DNA of 64,000 nucleotides from Rubrivivax sp. (GCA_020852865.1 JADYZZ010000026.1:114436-178435), one strand, 5' to 3'. Numbered from the stretch's first letter, positions 38,412 to 47,344 are shown. A program made the numbers and translations. Notes: a model not told the origin generated them from the sequence alone.

Positions 38412-39134
38412 ATGCCGCCCGCACGCGACCCGCGCCGGGTCTGGCTGTTCGACCTCGACGACACGCTGCACGACGCGCGCACGGCGACGATGCCGCAGCT
38501 GCACGTCTCGTTCGGCGAGTACATCCAGCGTCACCTGCAGCTCACGCGCGAGCAGTCCGACGCGCTGCGCCGCCGCTACTGGACGCGCTACGGCGCGACG
38601 CTGCTCGGCCTGGTGCGCCACCACGGGGTGGACGCGGCGCATTTCCTGCACGAGACGCATCGCCTGCCCGGCCTCGAGCAGCGCGTGCGCGGTCACCGCC
38701 CCGACCTGACGGCGCTGGCGCGGCTGCGCGGGCGCAAGGTCGTGCTCACCAACGCGCCGGCCGCCTACGCCGAGCGCGTGCTCGACGTGCTCGGCATCGG
38801 GCATCACTTCGAGCTCGTGCTGTCGATCGAGGACATGCGCATGTTCGGCCAGCTGCGGCCCAAGCCCGACGCGCGCATGCTGCGCCAGGTGGCGGCGCGC
38901 CTGGGCGTGCCGCCGGCGCGCTGCGTGCTCGTCGAGGACACGCTCGCGCACCAGAAGGCGGCGCGCAGCATCGGCATGGGCACGGTCTGGATGCAGCGCT
39001 GGCTGGGGCCGCCGCAGCAGCAGCGTCGGCGCCCCGCCGGGCGGCCCGCTTACGTCGACCGCCGCATCGGCTCGCTGCTGCGGCTGCTGCGCGCCGCGCC
39101 CCCCGCGCCGGGCCGCGAGTCCGGGCCGGCGTGA
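38412..39134 (+). CDS. HAD-family pyrimidine 5'-nucleotidase-like phosphatase
   Basis: The protein has 240 residues. HAD motif I WLFDLDDTLHDA holds the nucleophile aspartate; motif II is VVLTNAPAAYAERVL; the motif III lysine is in LRPKPDARML; and motif IV is VLVEDTLAHQKAA. The cap type and length match the pyrimidine 5'-nucleotidase group (SDT1/PHM8-like) common beside argB and slmA in betaproteobacteria. It starts two bases after argB, so translation is probably coupled. The arginine/proline-rich C-terminal tail is specific to this copy. Confidence 0.88.
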   Translation: MPPARDPRRVWLFDLDDTLHDARTATMPQLHVSFGEYIQRHLQLTREQSDALRRRYWTRYGATLLGLVRHHGVDAAHFLHETHRLPGLEQRVRGHRPDLTALARLRGRKVVLTNAPAAYAERVLDVLGIGHHFELVLSIEDMRMFGQLRPKPDARMLRQVAARLGVPPARCVLVEDTLAHQKAARSIGMGTVWMQRWLGPPQQQRRRPAGRPAYVDRRIGSLLRLLRAAPPAPGRESGPA

Positions 39135-39312
39135 ATCACGCCCCGCGCCGAGCTGCCGCGGGGCGTCGGGCAAGGCGCCGCGCCGCACGCGGGCGGTGGC
39201 GATGTCAGTGTTTACCTGCACCGGGCAACGCCCGGGGGCCGTGCCAGAATCTTTTCGCCGCCCGACCGCGGTCAGACCTCCGCTTCCCCCCTCCTGCCGC
39301 CCGCACCGCACC

Positions 39313-39984
39313 ATGCCCGAACTGCCAGCGCCCAAGCCCGAGGTGGACGCGGTGGAGCCAGAGCCCGAGGCGGCTGAGGCCGAGCGCACGTCGCCGCCGG
39401 CGCGCAAGCGTCCGCGGCCGGGCGAGCGCCGTGTGCAGATCCTGCAGACGCTGGCGGCCATGCTCGAGCAGCCGGGCGCCGAGCGCGTCACGACGGCTGC
39501 GCTGGCGGCGCGGCTCGACGTCAGCGAAGCCGCGCTGTACCGCCACTTCGCGAGCAAGGCGCAGATGTTCGAGGGCCTGATCGAGTTCATCGAGAGCAGC
39601 GTCTTCACGCTCGTCAACCAGCTGCTCGAGCGCGAGGGTGCGCCGTCGCTGCAGGCGCAGAAGATCACCGCGGTGCTGTTGCAGTTCGGCGAGAAGAACC
39701 CGGGCATGGTGCGCGTGATGGTCGGCGACGCACTCGTCTTCGAGCACGAGCGGCTCGGCGCACGCATGAACCAGTTCTTCGATCGCGTGGAGTCGCAGCT
39801 GCGCCAATGCCTGCGGGCCGCGGCCGAGGCCGCGGGCTCGCCCACGCCCACCGTGCAGGCGCAGGCGCTGGCCTCGGCGCTGGTGGCGCTCGTCATCGGT
39901 CGGCTGCAGCGCTATGCGCGCAGCGGGTTCAAGCGCCTGCCCACCGAGCACCTCGAGCCGGCGCTGTCGCGGCTGACCGCCTGA
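39313..39984 (+). CDS. slmA: Nucleoid occlusion factor SlmA (TetR fold)
   Basis: The protein has 223 residues. The N-terminal 40 residues are proline/glutamate-rich and low-complexity. The HTH lies in LDVSEAALYRHFASKAQMFE, and FIESSVFTLVNQLL and MVGDALVFEHERL match SlmA, which blocks FtsZ ring assembly over the nucleoid while bound to its DNA sites. The ATG at 39313 gives the family N-terminus; the upstream frame to 39196 has no support. The gene context after argB and the HAD phosphatase is conserved in the order. Confidence 0.92.
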   Translation: MPELPAPKPEVDAVEPEPEAAEAERTSPPARKRPRPGERRVQILQTLAAMLEQPGAERVTTAALAARLDVSEAALYRHFASKAQMFEGLIEFIESSVFTLVNQLLEREGAPSLQAQKITAVLLQFGEKNPGMVRVMVGDALVFEHERLGARMNQFFDRVESQLRQCLRAAAEAAGSPTPTVQAQALASALVALVIGRLQRYARSGFKRLPTEHLEPALSRLTA

Positions 39985-40067
39985 ACCCGAGCCGGGCGGC
40001 GCGTCGTGCCGCGTGCGGCAGCGGGCAGCGGGCAGCGCGGCCGCACCAGCCGCGTCCGGCGAGCCTC

Positions 40068-40073
40068 TACACT
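40068..40073 (+). promoter_or_regulatory. Putative -10 element; start codon at the expected transcription start
   Basis: TACACT ends seven bases before the ATG of the DUF815 gene, and no Shine-Dalgarno sequence is present between them. Transcription would begin at or next to the ATG, giving a leaderless mRNA. Confidence 0.35.
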
Positions 40074-40080
40074 GCCGCGC

Positions 40081-40950
40081 ATGATCGATTCCATCGAGGC
40101 CCTGCTGCGCCGCGCCGAGGGCCTGCTCGCCCGCATCGAGGCGGTGCTGCCGCAGCCGCTGCGGGCGCCGGACTGGGACGCCTCGGTGGCGCTGCGCTAC
40201 CGCCGCCGCGGCAGCGGCCGGCTGCTCGAGCCGGTGCGGCATCTGGCGCCGATCCGCCTGGCCGACCTGCGCGAGATCGACGCGCAGAAGGAGCGCCTGG
40301 TGCGCAACACCGAGCAGTTCGTCGCAGGGCGCGGCGCCAACAACGTGCTGCTCACCGGCGCGCGCGGCACCGGCAAGAGCTCGCTCGTCAAGGCCATGCT
40401 GAACGAATACGCGCCGCGCGGGCTGCGCCTGATCGAGGTCGACAAGAGCGATCTGGTCGACCTGCCCGACCTCGTCGATCTGGTCGACGGCCGGCCCGAG
40501 CGCTTCGTCGTCTTCTGCGACGACCTGAGCTTCGACGAGGGCGAGCCCGGCTACAAGGCGCTCAAGAGCGTGCTCGACGGCTCGGTGGCCGCAGCCGGCG
40601 ACAACCTGCTGATCTACGCCACCAGCAACCGCCGCCACCTGCTGCCCGAGTTCATGCGGGACAACCTCGCCTACCGGCACACCGAGGACGGCGAGGTGCA
40701 TCCGGGCGAGGTGGTCGAGGAGAAGACCTCGCTGTCCGAGCGCTTCGGGCTGTGGCTGAGCTTCTATCCCTTCTCGCAGGCCGAGTATCTGGCGATCGTC
40801 GCGCAGTGGCTGCGCAACTTCGACGTGCCCGAGCCCGAGCTCGCCGCCGCACAGAAGGAGTCGCTCGTGTGGGCGCTCGAACGCGGCTCGCGCTCGGGCC
40901 GCGTGGCGCAGCAGTTCGCGCGCGACTGGTCGGGGCGCCGCGGTGACTGA
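40081..40950 (+). CDS. DUF815 family AAA-type ATPase
   Basis: The protein has 289 residues. Walker A GARGTGKSS is at about residues 94-102, Walker B is FVVFCDDLSF, and sensor 1 is LIYATSNRRHLLPEF. The C-terminal EKTSLSERFGLWLSFYPF stretch is typical of DUF815 proteins, cytosolic ATPases whose partner is unknown. Its position before a MutT-like NUDIX gene is common in Burkholderiales. The last eight bases overlap the NUDIX start, so the two are coupled. Confidence 0.92.
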   Translation: MIDSIEALLRRAEGLLARIEAVLPQPLRAPDWDASVALRYRRRGSGRLLEPVRHLAPIRLADLREIDAQKERLVRNTEQFVAGRGANNVLLTGARGTGKSSLVKAMLNEYAPRGLRLIEVDKSDLVDLPDLVDLVDGRPERFVVFCDDLSFDEGEPGYKALKSVLDGSVAAAGDNLLIYATSNRRHLLPEFMRDNLAYRHTEDGEVHPGEVVEEKTSLSERFGLWLSFYPFSQAEYLAIVAQWLRNFDVPEPELAAAQKESLVWALERGSRSGRVAQQFARDWSGRRGD

Positions 40951-41458
40951 CGCCGGCACGGCGGCGCTCGTCGTCGACGCGGACGTGGCGCGCGCCGCCG
41001 GCCGGCAGCCGGTCGACGTCGCGGTGGGCGTGCTGATCGACGCCGCGGGGCGCTTCCTGCTCACCTCGCGCCCGCCGGGCAAGTCGTATGCCGGCTGCTG
41101 GGAATTCCCGGGCGGCAAGGTCGAGCCCGGCGAGAGCGTCGACGCGGCGCTGCGGCGCGAGCTGCACGAGGAGCTCGGCATCACGATCGGCGCCGCCCAA
41201 CCCTGGCGCGAGGAGATCGTCGACTACCCGCATGCGCTGGTGCGGCTGCACTTTCGCAAGGTGCTCGCCTGGCACGGCGCGTTCGAGATGCGCGAGGGCC
41301 AGGCGATGGCCTGGCAGGTGCTGCCGGTGCAGGTGCGTCCGGTGCTGCCGGGCACGGTGCCGGTGCTGAGCTGGCTCGCCGCCGAGCGCGGCTTCGCCGG
41401 CACCACGCACGACGAGGCACGGGCCGAACCGCGAGCCGGATCGGCAGCAGGCCACTAA
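40943..41458 (+). CDS. mutT: NUDIX hydrolase (MutT-like)
   Basis: The protein has 171 residues. The Nudix box is complete ([20 protein letters not shown], then ELGI). The motif [20 protein letters not shown] at the start and the size fit MutT-type 8-oxo-dGTP diphosphatases that clean the nucleotide pool. The first 20 residues and the last 20 extend the core. The GTG start lies inside the DUF815 gene (8-base overlap). The exact substrate is not proven by sequence. Confidence 0.88.
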   Translation: MTDAGTAALVVDADVARAAGRQPVDVAVGVLIDAAGRFLLTSRPPGKSYAGCWEFPGGKVEPGESVDAALRRELHEELGITIGAAQPWREEIVDYPHALVRLHFRKVLAWHGAFEMREGQAMAWQVLPVQVRPVLPGTVPVLSWLAAERGFAGTTHDEARAEPRAGSAAGH

Positions 41459-41467
41459 ACTGCCGCC

Positions 41468-41866
41468 ATGGACTGGCTCGACCGCGTCAAGTGGGACCGC
41501 GACGGCCTCGTGCCGGCCATCGCGCAGGAGCGCGACAGTCGCGACGTGCTGATGCTCGCCTGGATGAACCGCGAAGCGCTCGCCGCCACCGCCGAGTGCG
41601 GGCGGGCGGTGTACTGGAGCCGCTCGCGCCGGCGCCTGTGGGTCAAGGGCGAGGAGTCGGGCCATGTCCAGCAGGTGCACGCGATCCGGCTCGACTGCGA
41701 CGCCGACGTCGTGCTGCTCGAAGTCACGCAGCACGGCCGCACGCCGGACGCGCCCTCGGTGGCCTGCCACACCGGGCGCCACAGCTGCTTCTTTCGGCAG
41801 CTCGAGGGCGGGCAATGGCGCGTCGTGGAGCCGGTGCTGCTCGACCCGGAGCGGCTGTACAAGTGA
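41468..41866 (+). CDS. hisI: Phosphoribosyl-AMP cyclohydrolase
   Basis: The protein has 132 residues and catalyses the third step of histidine biosynthesis. Conserved metal-site motifs are [12 protein letters not shown] and [23 protein letters not shown] and [17 protein letters not shown] are typical. It is a stand-alone HisI, with hisE as a separate gene overlapping by GTGA, the usual betaproteobacterial arrangement. A TAAACT hexamer lies seven bases before the ATG. Confidence 0.97.
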   Translation: MDWLDRVKWDRDGLVPAIAQERDSRDVLMLAWMNREALAATAECGRAVYWSRSRRRLWVKGEESGHVQQVHAIRLDCDADVVLLEVTQHGRTPDAPSVACHTGRHSCFFRQLEGGQWRVVEPVLLDPERLYK

Positions 41867-42219
41867 ACGGCAACGACACCCTCGCGCGCCTGGCGGCGGT
41901 GATCGAGTCGCGCCGGCCCGAGCGCGGCGGCGACCCCGACCGGAGCTACGTCGCGCGCCTGTTCGCGCGCGGCGAGGACGCCATCCTCAAGAAGGTGGGC
42001 GAGGAAGCCACCGAGGTCTTGCTCGCCGCCAAGGGCGGCCGGCGCGAGCGCATCGTCGCCGAGGTGGCCGACCTGTGGTTCCACACGCTGGTGGCGCTGG
42101 CGCAGCATGGACTGGCGCCGACCGACGTGCTGGCCGAGCTCGAGCGGCGCGAGGGGCTGTCCGGGCTCGACGAGTTCGCTGCGCGCGCGCGCACACCGGG
42201 CTCCGGGGAGGCCGCATGA
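41863..42219 (+). CDS. hisE: Phosphoribosyl-ATP diphosphatase
   Basis: The 118-residue MazG-like all-helical enzyme hydrolyses PR-ATP to PR-AMP, the second step of histidine biosynthesis. [20 protein letters not shown] and [11 protein letters not shown], then [13 protein letters not shown], form the conserved acidic magnesium site. The GTG start overlaps the hisI stop, and the end overlaps the next ATG (ATGA). Confidence 0.96.
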   Translation: MNGNDTLARLAAVIESRRPERGGDPDRSYVARLFARGEDAILKKVGEEATEVLLAAKGGRRERIVAEVADLWFHTLVALAQHGLAPTDVLAELERREGLSGLDEFAARARTPGSGEAA

Positions 42220-42587
42220 ACCCGATCGTCGTCGCCGGCCGCGACGCCGGCGCCGCGCCCGCCTGGGACCGGCTGCTGCACCTGCTGTATCTGCTGCACC
42301 TGCTGTCGTGGCCGTCGGCGGGCCTGTTCTCGGTGGTCGCGATGGCCATCAACTACTGGAAGCGCTGGGAGGCGCCGAGCGAGCTGCACCGCAGCCACCT
42401 GCGCTGGCAGAGCCGCAGCTTCTGGTTCACGCTGATCGCGCTCGTCGCCACTTCGCCGCTGTGGCTGGTGTTCGTCTTTCCCGGGTACTTCGCCTGGACG
42501 CTGATCGGGCTGTGGTACCTCTACCGCTTCGTCAAGGGCTGGTGGTGGTTCTTCGAGCGCCGCCCGATGCCCGCTCCGGAAGTCTGA
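42216..42587 (+). CDS. Small membrane protein of the his-tat cluster (DUF4870-like)
   Basis: The protein has 123 residues with three hydrophobic segments (about residues 20-48, 70-92 and 92-112). [15 protein letters not shown] between segments one and two is the conserved polar loop of the small membrane proteins found between hisE and the HIT gene in many Burkholderiales; the overall plan resembles DUF4870. Function is unknown. The ATG overlaps the hisE stop by four bases. Confidence 0.8.
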   Translation: MNPIVVAGRDAGAAPAWDRLLHLLYLLHLLSWPSAGLFSVVAMAINYWKRWEAPSELHRSHLRWQSRSFWFTLIALVATSPLWLVFVFPGYFAWTLIGLWYLYRFVKGWWWFFERRPMPAPEV

Positions 42588-42610
42588 ACGCGTTGCCGCG
42601 CCCCAAGCCG

Positions 42611-42958
42611 ATGAGTGCCGACCCGAACTGCGTCTTCTGCAAGATCGTCGCCGGACAGATCCCCTGCCGCAAGGCCTACGAGGACGACGAACTGCTGGTC
42701 TTCCACGACATCGCGCCCTGGGCGCCGGTGCACGTGCTCGTGATCCCCAAGCGCCACATCGCTTCGCTGGCCGACGTCGGCCCGGAGCACGACGCGCTGC
42801 TCGGCCGCATGCTCGGGCTGGCGCCGCGCCTGATGCGCGAGCTGGGCGTGCACGACGGCTTCCGCACTCTCGTGAACACCGGCCGCGACGGCATGCAGGA
42901 GGTGCCGCACCTGCACATGCACGTGATGGGCGGGCCGCGGCCCTGGGCGCGCGGTTGA
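42611..42958 (+). CDS. Histidine triad (HIT) nucleotide-binding protein, HINT type
   Basis: The protein has 115 residues. The catalytic triad HLHMHV (HxHxH) is at about residues 97-102, with CVFCKIVAGQIPC near the N-terminus including a CxxC. HINT proteins hydrolyse aminoacyl- and other AMP-phosphoramidates in the cytosol. It lies 23 bases after the membrane protein gene and just before tatA. Confidence 0.94.
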   Translation: MSADPNCVFCKIVAGQIPCRKAYEDDELLVFHDIAPWAPVHVLVIPKRHIASLADVGPEHDALLGRMLGLAPRLMRELGVHDGFRTLVNTGRDGMQEVPHLHMHVMGGPRPWARG

Positions 42959-43033
42959 AGCGCGCGCCGCCCGATCCGAGCGCGATCCGAGCGCGGTCCG
43001 CGGCGCCGTCCTGCGACGCCGGCGCCCCTCACC

Positions 43034-43039
43034 TAAAAT
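43034..43039 (+). promoter_or_regulatory. Putative -10 element of tatA
   Basis: TAAAAT lies 27 bases before the tatA ATG in an otherwise very GC-rich gap after the HIT gene. It may start a separate tatABC transcript. The -35 match is weak. Confidence 0.35.
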
Positions 43040-43066
43040 GCCGGCTCATTCTCCTGGAGATCGTTC

Positions 43067-43300
43067 ATGGGCTCGTTCAGCATCTGGCACTGGCTCATCG
43101 TGCTGCTGGTCATCGTGCTGATCTTCGGCACCAAGAAGTTGCGCAACATCGGTGAGGATCTGGGCAGCGCCGTCAAGGGCTTCAAGCAGGGCATGAAGGA
43201 CGGCGGCAGCGACGAGCCGGTCCCGCCCAGCCAGCAGGTGACCGCGGCCAAGAAGGCCGACGCCAACACCGTCGACGTCGAGGCCAAGGCCAAGAACTGA
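43067..43300 (+). CDS. tatA: Sec-independent translocase subunit TatA
   Basis: The protein has 77 residues. An N-terminal membrane helix ([18 protein letters not shown]) is followed by the conserved [14 protein letters not shown] amphipathic helix and an acidic/lysine tail. It forms the pore-like component for export of folded proteins, such as the HiPIP of this window. A CTGGAG site precedes the ATG. Confidence 0.97.
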   Translation: MGSFSIWHWLIVLLVIVLIFGTKKLRNIGEDLGSAVKGFKQGMKDGGSDEPVPPSQQVTAAKKADANTVDVEAKAKN

Positions 43301-43364
43301 GCGCGTCGCCCTGCCGGCCGGGCCCGCCCCCGGCCGACGCGGCACGCCGGCCGGCGCCGCCCAG

Positions 43365-43850
43365 ATGATCGACTTCGGCTTCGACAAGCTCGCGCTGATC
43401 GGTGCGGTGGCGCTCATCGTCATCGGGCCGGAGAAGCTGCCGCGCGTGGCGCGCACCGTCGGCCATCTGCTGGGCAAGGCGCAGCGCTACGTCGCCGACG
43501 TGAAGGCCGAGGTGAACCGCTCGATCGAGCTCGAAGAGCTCAAGAAGATGAAGACGCAGTTCGAGACCGCCGCGCGCGACGTCGAGCAGACGGTGCGCAG
43601 CGAGGTCGACGGCGTGGCAAGCGGGCTGAACAACGAGTGGGCCGGCAGCGGCGCCGACCGCTCGATCGAGGCCGCCGAGCCGTACGTGCCGCCGCCGCCG
43701 CAGTACCGCCACCCGAAGAAGAACTGGCGGCTCAAGCGCGGCGCCACGCCGCAGTGGTACAAACAGCGCAACGGCGTGCGCACCCGGGCGCAGTCGGGCG
43801 CGGCGCGCGTCGCGCGCTTCCGCCCGCCGGGCATCGGCCCGCGGCGCTGA
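43365..43850 (+). CDS. tatB: Sec-independent translocase subunit TatB
   Basis: The protein has 161 residues. [20 protein letters not shown] is the N-terminal membrane helix, followed by the TatB-type hinge [20 protein letters not shown] and a long charged helix; the C-terminus is basic and proline-rich. It forms the twin-arginine signal receptor with TatC. It lies 64 bases after tatA and 21 before tatC. Confidence 0.96.
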   Translation: MIDFGFDKLALIGAVALIVIGPEKLPRVARTVGHLLGKAQRYVADVKAEVNRSIELEELKKMKTQFETAARDVEQTVRSEVDGVASGLNNEWAGSGADRSIEAAEPYVPPPPQYRHPKKNWRLKRGATPQWYKQRNGVRTRAQSGAARVARFRPPGIGPRR

Positions 43851-43871
43851 GCCGGCACGGTACGCAACGCG

Positions 43872-44669
43872 ATGAGCGAGAACCGCCCCGACCAGGAAGA
43901 CGAGCTCGCCGGCACCGAGGCGCCGTTCCTGTCGCACCTGATCGAGCTGCGCGACCGCATCATCCGCGCCGGCATCGCCGTGGCCGTGGCCTTCGGGCTG
44001 CTGTGCCTGTGGCCCGGCCCTTCGGGGCTGTACGACCTGCTCGCCGCACCGCTGCTGGCGCACCTGCCGCAAGGCGCGCGCCTGATCGCCACCAACGTGA
44101 TCTCGCCCGTGCTGGTGCCGCTGAAGATCACGCTGATGGCAGCGCTGCTGCTGGCGCTGCCCTACGTGCTGTACCAGGTCTGGGCCTTCGTCGCACCGGG
44201 CCTGTATTCGCACGAGAAGCGCATGGTGCTGCCGCTCGTGATCAGCAGCACCCTTCTCTTCCTCGTCGGCGTGGCCTTCTGCTACTTCCTCGTGATCCCG
44301 GGCATGAGCCGCTTCATCCAGGCCTTCGCCCCGGCCTCGATCACGGCCGCGCCCGACATCGAGCAGTACTTCGGCTTCGTGCTGACGCTGTTCGTCGTCT
44401 TCGGCATCGCGTTCGAGGTGCCGATCGCGGTGATCGTGCTGGCGCGCATCGGTATCGTCAGCATCGAGCAGCTGAGGAAGACGCGCGGCTACTTCATCGT
44501 CGGCTCGTTCATCGTCGCGGCCATCGTCACGCCGCCGGACGTGATCTCCCAGCTCGCGCTCGCGGTGCCGATGTGCATCCTCTACGAGCTCGGCATCGTC
44601 GCGGCGCAATTCTTCATCGGGCGCACGCAGGCGCCCGACGCGGCGACGGGCGACAAGCCGGCCGCCTGA
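43872..44669 (+). CDS. tatC: Sec-independent translocase subunit TatC
   Basis: The 265-residue protein is predicted to have six membrane spans. The signature near the N-terminus, FLSHLIELRDRIIRA, contains the signal-binding glutamate region. VAPGLYSHEKRMVLPL and the TPPDVISQLALAVPM region are conserved. It completes the tatABC operon. Confidence 0.97.
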   Translation: MSENRPDQEDELAGTEAPFLSHLIELRDRIIRAGIAVAVAFGLLCLWPGPSGLYDLLAAPLLAHLPQGARLIATNVISPVLVPLKITLMAALLLALPYVLYQVWAFVAPGLYSHEKRMVLPLVISSTLLFLVGVAFCYFLVIPGMSRFIQAFAPASITAAPDIEQYFGFVLTLFVVFGIAFEVPIAVIVLARIGIVSIEQLRKTRGYFIVGSFIVAAIVTPPDVISQLALAVPMCILYELGIVAAQFFIGRTQAPDAATGDKPAA

Positions 44670-44796
44670 GGGCTCTTGCCGAGATGAATCGCCGCGGCGT
44701 CCGGTGCCGGCACGAGTGCCGGTCCGCCGCAGCGGCACGAGCGCCGGCGCGCTCGCGCACACGGACCCCGCCGCGCGCCGTGCCGCAGGCCGTCCG

Positions 44797-45801
44797 GTGA
44801 ACGCAGACCGCTGCACGCTCGACGTCGCGGTCGAGCGCTGGCCGATCGCCGGAGGCTTCACGATCGCGCGCGGCAGCAAGACCGAGGCCCGGGTGGTCGT
44901 GGCGCGCGTCACCGGCGACGGCGCGTCGGGCAGCGGCGAAGGCGTGCCCTACGCCCGCTACGGCGAATCGGTGCCGGGCGTCGTGGCGGCGCTCCAAGCG
45001 CAGCGCGAAGCGCTCGCCGCCGGTCTGGACCGCCAGGCGCTGCAGCAGGCACTGCCGGCCGGCGCCGCGCGCAACGCGCTCGACGCCGCGCTGTGGAGCC
45101 TGGCGGCGCGCCGCAGCGGCCGGCCCGTATGGCAGCTCGCCGGACTGCCGCCGCCGCGGCCGGTGGTGACGGCGTACACGCTCAGCCTGGCCGAGCCGGC
45201 CGCGATGGCGGCGGCCGCGGCACGCGCATCGGGGCGCCCGCTGCTCAAGGTCAAGCTCGGCGGCCCGGCCGGCGGCGAGGGCGACGACGAGCGCATCGCG
45301 GCGGTGCGCACTGCCGCACCCGCGGCGACGTTGATCGTCGACGCCAACGAGGCCTGGTGCGAGGCGACGCTCGAGCGGCGCCTCCAGGCATGCGCCGACG
45401 CGCGCGTGGCGCTCGTCGAGCAGCCGCTGCCGGCAGCCGACGACGCCTTGCTCGAGGGCTACGCGAGCCCGGTTCCGCTGGCCGCCGACGAGAGCTTCCA
45501 CGGCCTGCCGACGCTCGACGCCGTGGCACGCCGCTACGCCTGCGTCAACCTCAAGCTCGACAAGACCGGGGGCCTGAGCGCCGCGCTGGCGCTGGCGGCC
45601 GCAGTGCGGACGCGCGGCCTCGATCTCATGCTGGGCTGCATGGTCGGCACCTCGCTCGGCATGGCGCCGGCCTTCCTGCTCGCAGGCCTGGCGCGCTGGG
45701 TCGACCTCGACGGGCCGCTGCTGCTCGCGCGCGACCGCGCGGGCGGCTTCCGCTACGCGGGCAGCGTGATGCAGCCGCTCGCTTCGGACCTGTGGGGTTG
45801 A
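44797..45801 (+). CDS. Dipeptide epimerase (enolase superfamily, L-Ala-D/L-Glu epimerase-like)
   Basis: The protein has 334 residues. The N-terminal capping domain starts VERWPIAGGFTIARGSKTEA. In the barrel the KxK acid-base motif is LLKVKLGG, the metal carboxylates are in LIVDANEAW, ALVEQPLP and PLAADES, and the second lysine is in NLKLDKTGG. CMVGTSLGMAPA is typical of dipeptide epimerases. They convert L-Ala-D-Glu from murein to L-Ala-L-Glu. The GTG start gives the standard N-terminus; the frame continues back to 44704 without support. Confidence 0.9.
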   Translation: MNADRCTLDVAVERWPIAGGFTIARGSKTEARVVVARVTGDGASGSGEGVPYARYGESVPGVVAALQAQREALAAGLDRQALQQALPAGAARNALDAALWSLAARRSGRPVWQLAGLPPPRPVVTAYTLSLAEPAAMAAAAARASGRPLLKVKLGGPAGGEGDDERIAAVRTAAPAATLIVDANEAWCEATLERRLQACADARVALVEQPLPAADDALLEGYASPVPLAADESFHGLPTLDAVARRYACVNLKLDKTGGLSAALALAAAVRTRGLDLMLGCMVGTSLGMAPAFLLAGLARWVDLDGPLLLARDRAGGFRYAGSVMQPLASDLWG

Positions 45802-45855
45802 GCCCCGGGGCGCGCGCGGGCGGGAGTCATGCCCGCGCGCTTGCCGCCTTCGCTC

Positions 45856-46431
45856 CTAGGAGCGTGGGCTGTCGTCGCCCCGGCGCCCCAGCCAGGGGGC
45901 CATCAGCCGCAGGGTGTTGTCGCGCATGACGTAGTGGTGGAACAAGGCGGCAGCAGCGTGCAGTCCGATCAGGGCGAAGCCGATGTTGCCGATCACCTCG
46001 TGCACGTCCTCGAGCCGCTTGCCCAGGGCCTTGTCGGCGTCGAGCAGCGCCGGCAGCTGCAGCCCGAACCAAGGGATCGGCTTGCCCTTGGCGCTGAGCG
46101 TGAGCCAGCCCAGCAGCGGCATCACGACCAGGAAGGCGTAGAGCGCCAGGTGCATCGCCGAAGCGAGCCGCTGCTGCCACGGCGGCGGCGCGGGAACGAT
46201 GTGCGGCGCGCTGAACGTCGTCCGCAATGCCAGGCGCAGCACGACGAGCGCGAACACCGTCAGCCCGAGCATGTCGTGCCAGGTCTTCATCGCCTCGCGC
46301 GCGTCGCTGCCCTTGGGGAAGATCCCGCGCAGCTCGATCAGCGCGTAGACGGCGACGAGAAGCAGGAGCGTCAGCCAGTGCGTGCCGATCGCCAGGGGGT
46401 GGTAGCGGGTGGAAGCGGAGGATGCGTTCAT
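45856..46431 (-). CDS. Cytochrome b561 family protein
   Basis: The protein has 191 residues and four membrane spans. The haem-ligand histidines are seen in YHPLAIGTHWLTLLLL, MKTWHDMLG, DVHEVIGNIGF and LHAAAALFHHY, the pattern of bacterial b561 (diheme, quinol to superoxide or periplasmic acceptor). It lies 93 bases downstream of the PepSY gene on the same strand, and so also downstream of the shared operator at 46928. Confidence 0.93.
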   Translation of the reverse strand: MNASSASTRYHPLAIGTHWLTLLLLVAVYALIELRGIFPKGSDAREAMKTWHDMLGLTVFALVVLRLALRTTFSAPHIVPAPPPWQQRLASAMHLALYAFLVVMPLLGWLTLSAKGKPIPWFGLQLPALLDADKALGKRLEDVHEVIGNIGFALIGLHAAAALFHHYVMRDNTLRLMAPWLGRRGDDSPRS

Positions 46432-46524
46432 GTTGGATTGCGGCGCCGACGGCGCGAGCCGGATGCGTGGTGACAGGGCCGCCGGCGCGGATCGGACCGC
46501 GCCGGTCGGCATGTGCGGCATACC

Positions 46525-46851
46525 CTAGCGCACGCGCGTACGCTCGACCGCACCGCTGCGCGCGTTGACATGGAGCTTGACGCTTTGCCCCTGGGCGTTG
46601 CGCGCCTTGACTTCGTAGCGGCCCTGGGTGTATTCGATCTCGCGCATCTCGCGATAACCGGCCGCCTCCAGGCGATCATAGATGTCGCGGATCGTCAGCG
46701 ACGCCGCGCCGGTGGCGGCGGATGCGGCCGGCGGCGACGCCGCTGCCGTGGTCTGGGCCTGCGCGCTGCCCAGGGCAAGCAGAGTGCCCGCGCCGAACGC
46801 GAGCAGCGCGCGGCGAACGACGGATTCGAAGGTGCGTGCGATGAGCTGCAT
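46525..46851 (-). CDS. PepSY domain-containing secreted protein
   Basis: The 108-residue precursor has a signal peptide ending near AQAQ (residue 33). The mature part TIRDIYDRLEAAGYREMREIEYTQG and VKLHVNARSGAVERTRVR is a single PepSY module, a small domain thought to regulate or bind in the periplasm. It is divergent from a second PepSY gene; the four-half-site operator lies between them. Confidence 0.85.
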   Translation of the reverse strand: MQLIARTFESVVRRALLAFGAGTLLALGSAQAQTTAAASPPAASAATGAASLTIRDIYDRLEAAGYREMREIEYTQGRYEVKARNAQGQSVKLHVNARSGAVERTRVR

Positions 46852-46927
46852 GGTGACGAGTCCTCGATGCGGATGGGGGAAGTACCCGGCACGGCGCCGG
46901 ATGCGGGGCATTCTGGGCAGGACGCCG

Positions 46928-46964
46928 TGAACCGGGGCTGAACGCCGCGTTCATGTACGGTTCA
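46928..46964. promoter_or_regulatory. Putative response-regulator operator, TGAAC/GTTCA four-half-site
   Basis: Two TGAAC boxes 11 bp apart are followed after five bases by two GTTCA boxes 11 bp apart (46928, 46939, 46949, 46960). The 11-bp direct repeat is the usual form for OmpR/PhoB-type dimers, here in mirrored pairs. It lies between the divergent PepSY genes, upstream of a response regulator gene. The same arrangement with identical spacing occurs at 59176-59212. Regulator assignment is inference. Confidence 0.65.
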
Positions 46965-46990
46965 TCGGCGCTGCGCTACAAACCTCGACC

Positions 46991-47344
46991 ATGAATATCC
47001 GAGGATTCGCGCGGCTGCGCAGCCTGGCTGTGCTCGGCCTCGCCCTGTGCGCGCTGGGTGCGGGCTGGTCCGTGCACGCCGACGACGACCACGAGCTGGC
47101 GCGCCGGCTGCTGGAACAGGGCAAGGTGCTGCCCTTGCGCAGCGTGCTCGAGCGCGTCGAGCGCGAGTTTCCCGGGCGCGTGCTGAAGATCGAGTTCGAA
47201 CACGACGAGGGCCGCTTCGTGTACAAGATCCGCCTGCTGCAGGCCGACGGCCGCGTCGCCCGACTCGAAGTCGATGCCGTCGACGGCCGCGTGCTGAAGA
47301 TCAAGCGCAAGGAGCGGCAGGCCGATGCGCATCCTGGTCGTTGA
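46991..47344 (+). CDS. PepSY domain-containing periplasmic protein
   Basis: The 117-residue precursor has a signal peptide to about residue 30 (SVHADDDHE). The mature part has helix and strands LPLRSVLERVEREFPGRVLK and ARLEVDAVDGRVLKIKR, a PepSY fold often encoded with two-component systems, where it may modulate the sensor. Its 3' end overlaps the response regulator start by 20 bases, so expression is coupled. First gene of a PepSY-regulator-kinase operon. Confidence 0.88.
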   Translation: MNIRGFARLRSLAVLGLALCALGAGWSVHADDDHELARRLLEQGKVLPLRSVLERVEREFPGRVLKIEFEHDEGRFVYKIRLLQADGRVARLEVDAVDGRVLKIKRKERQADAHPGR

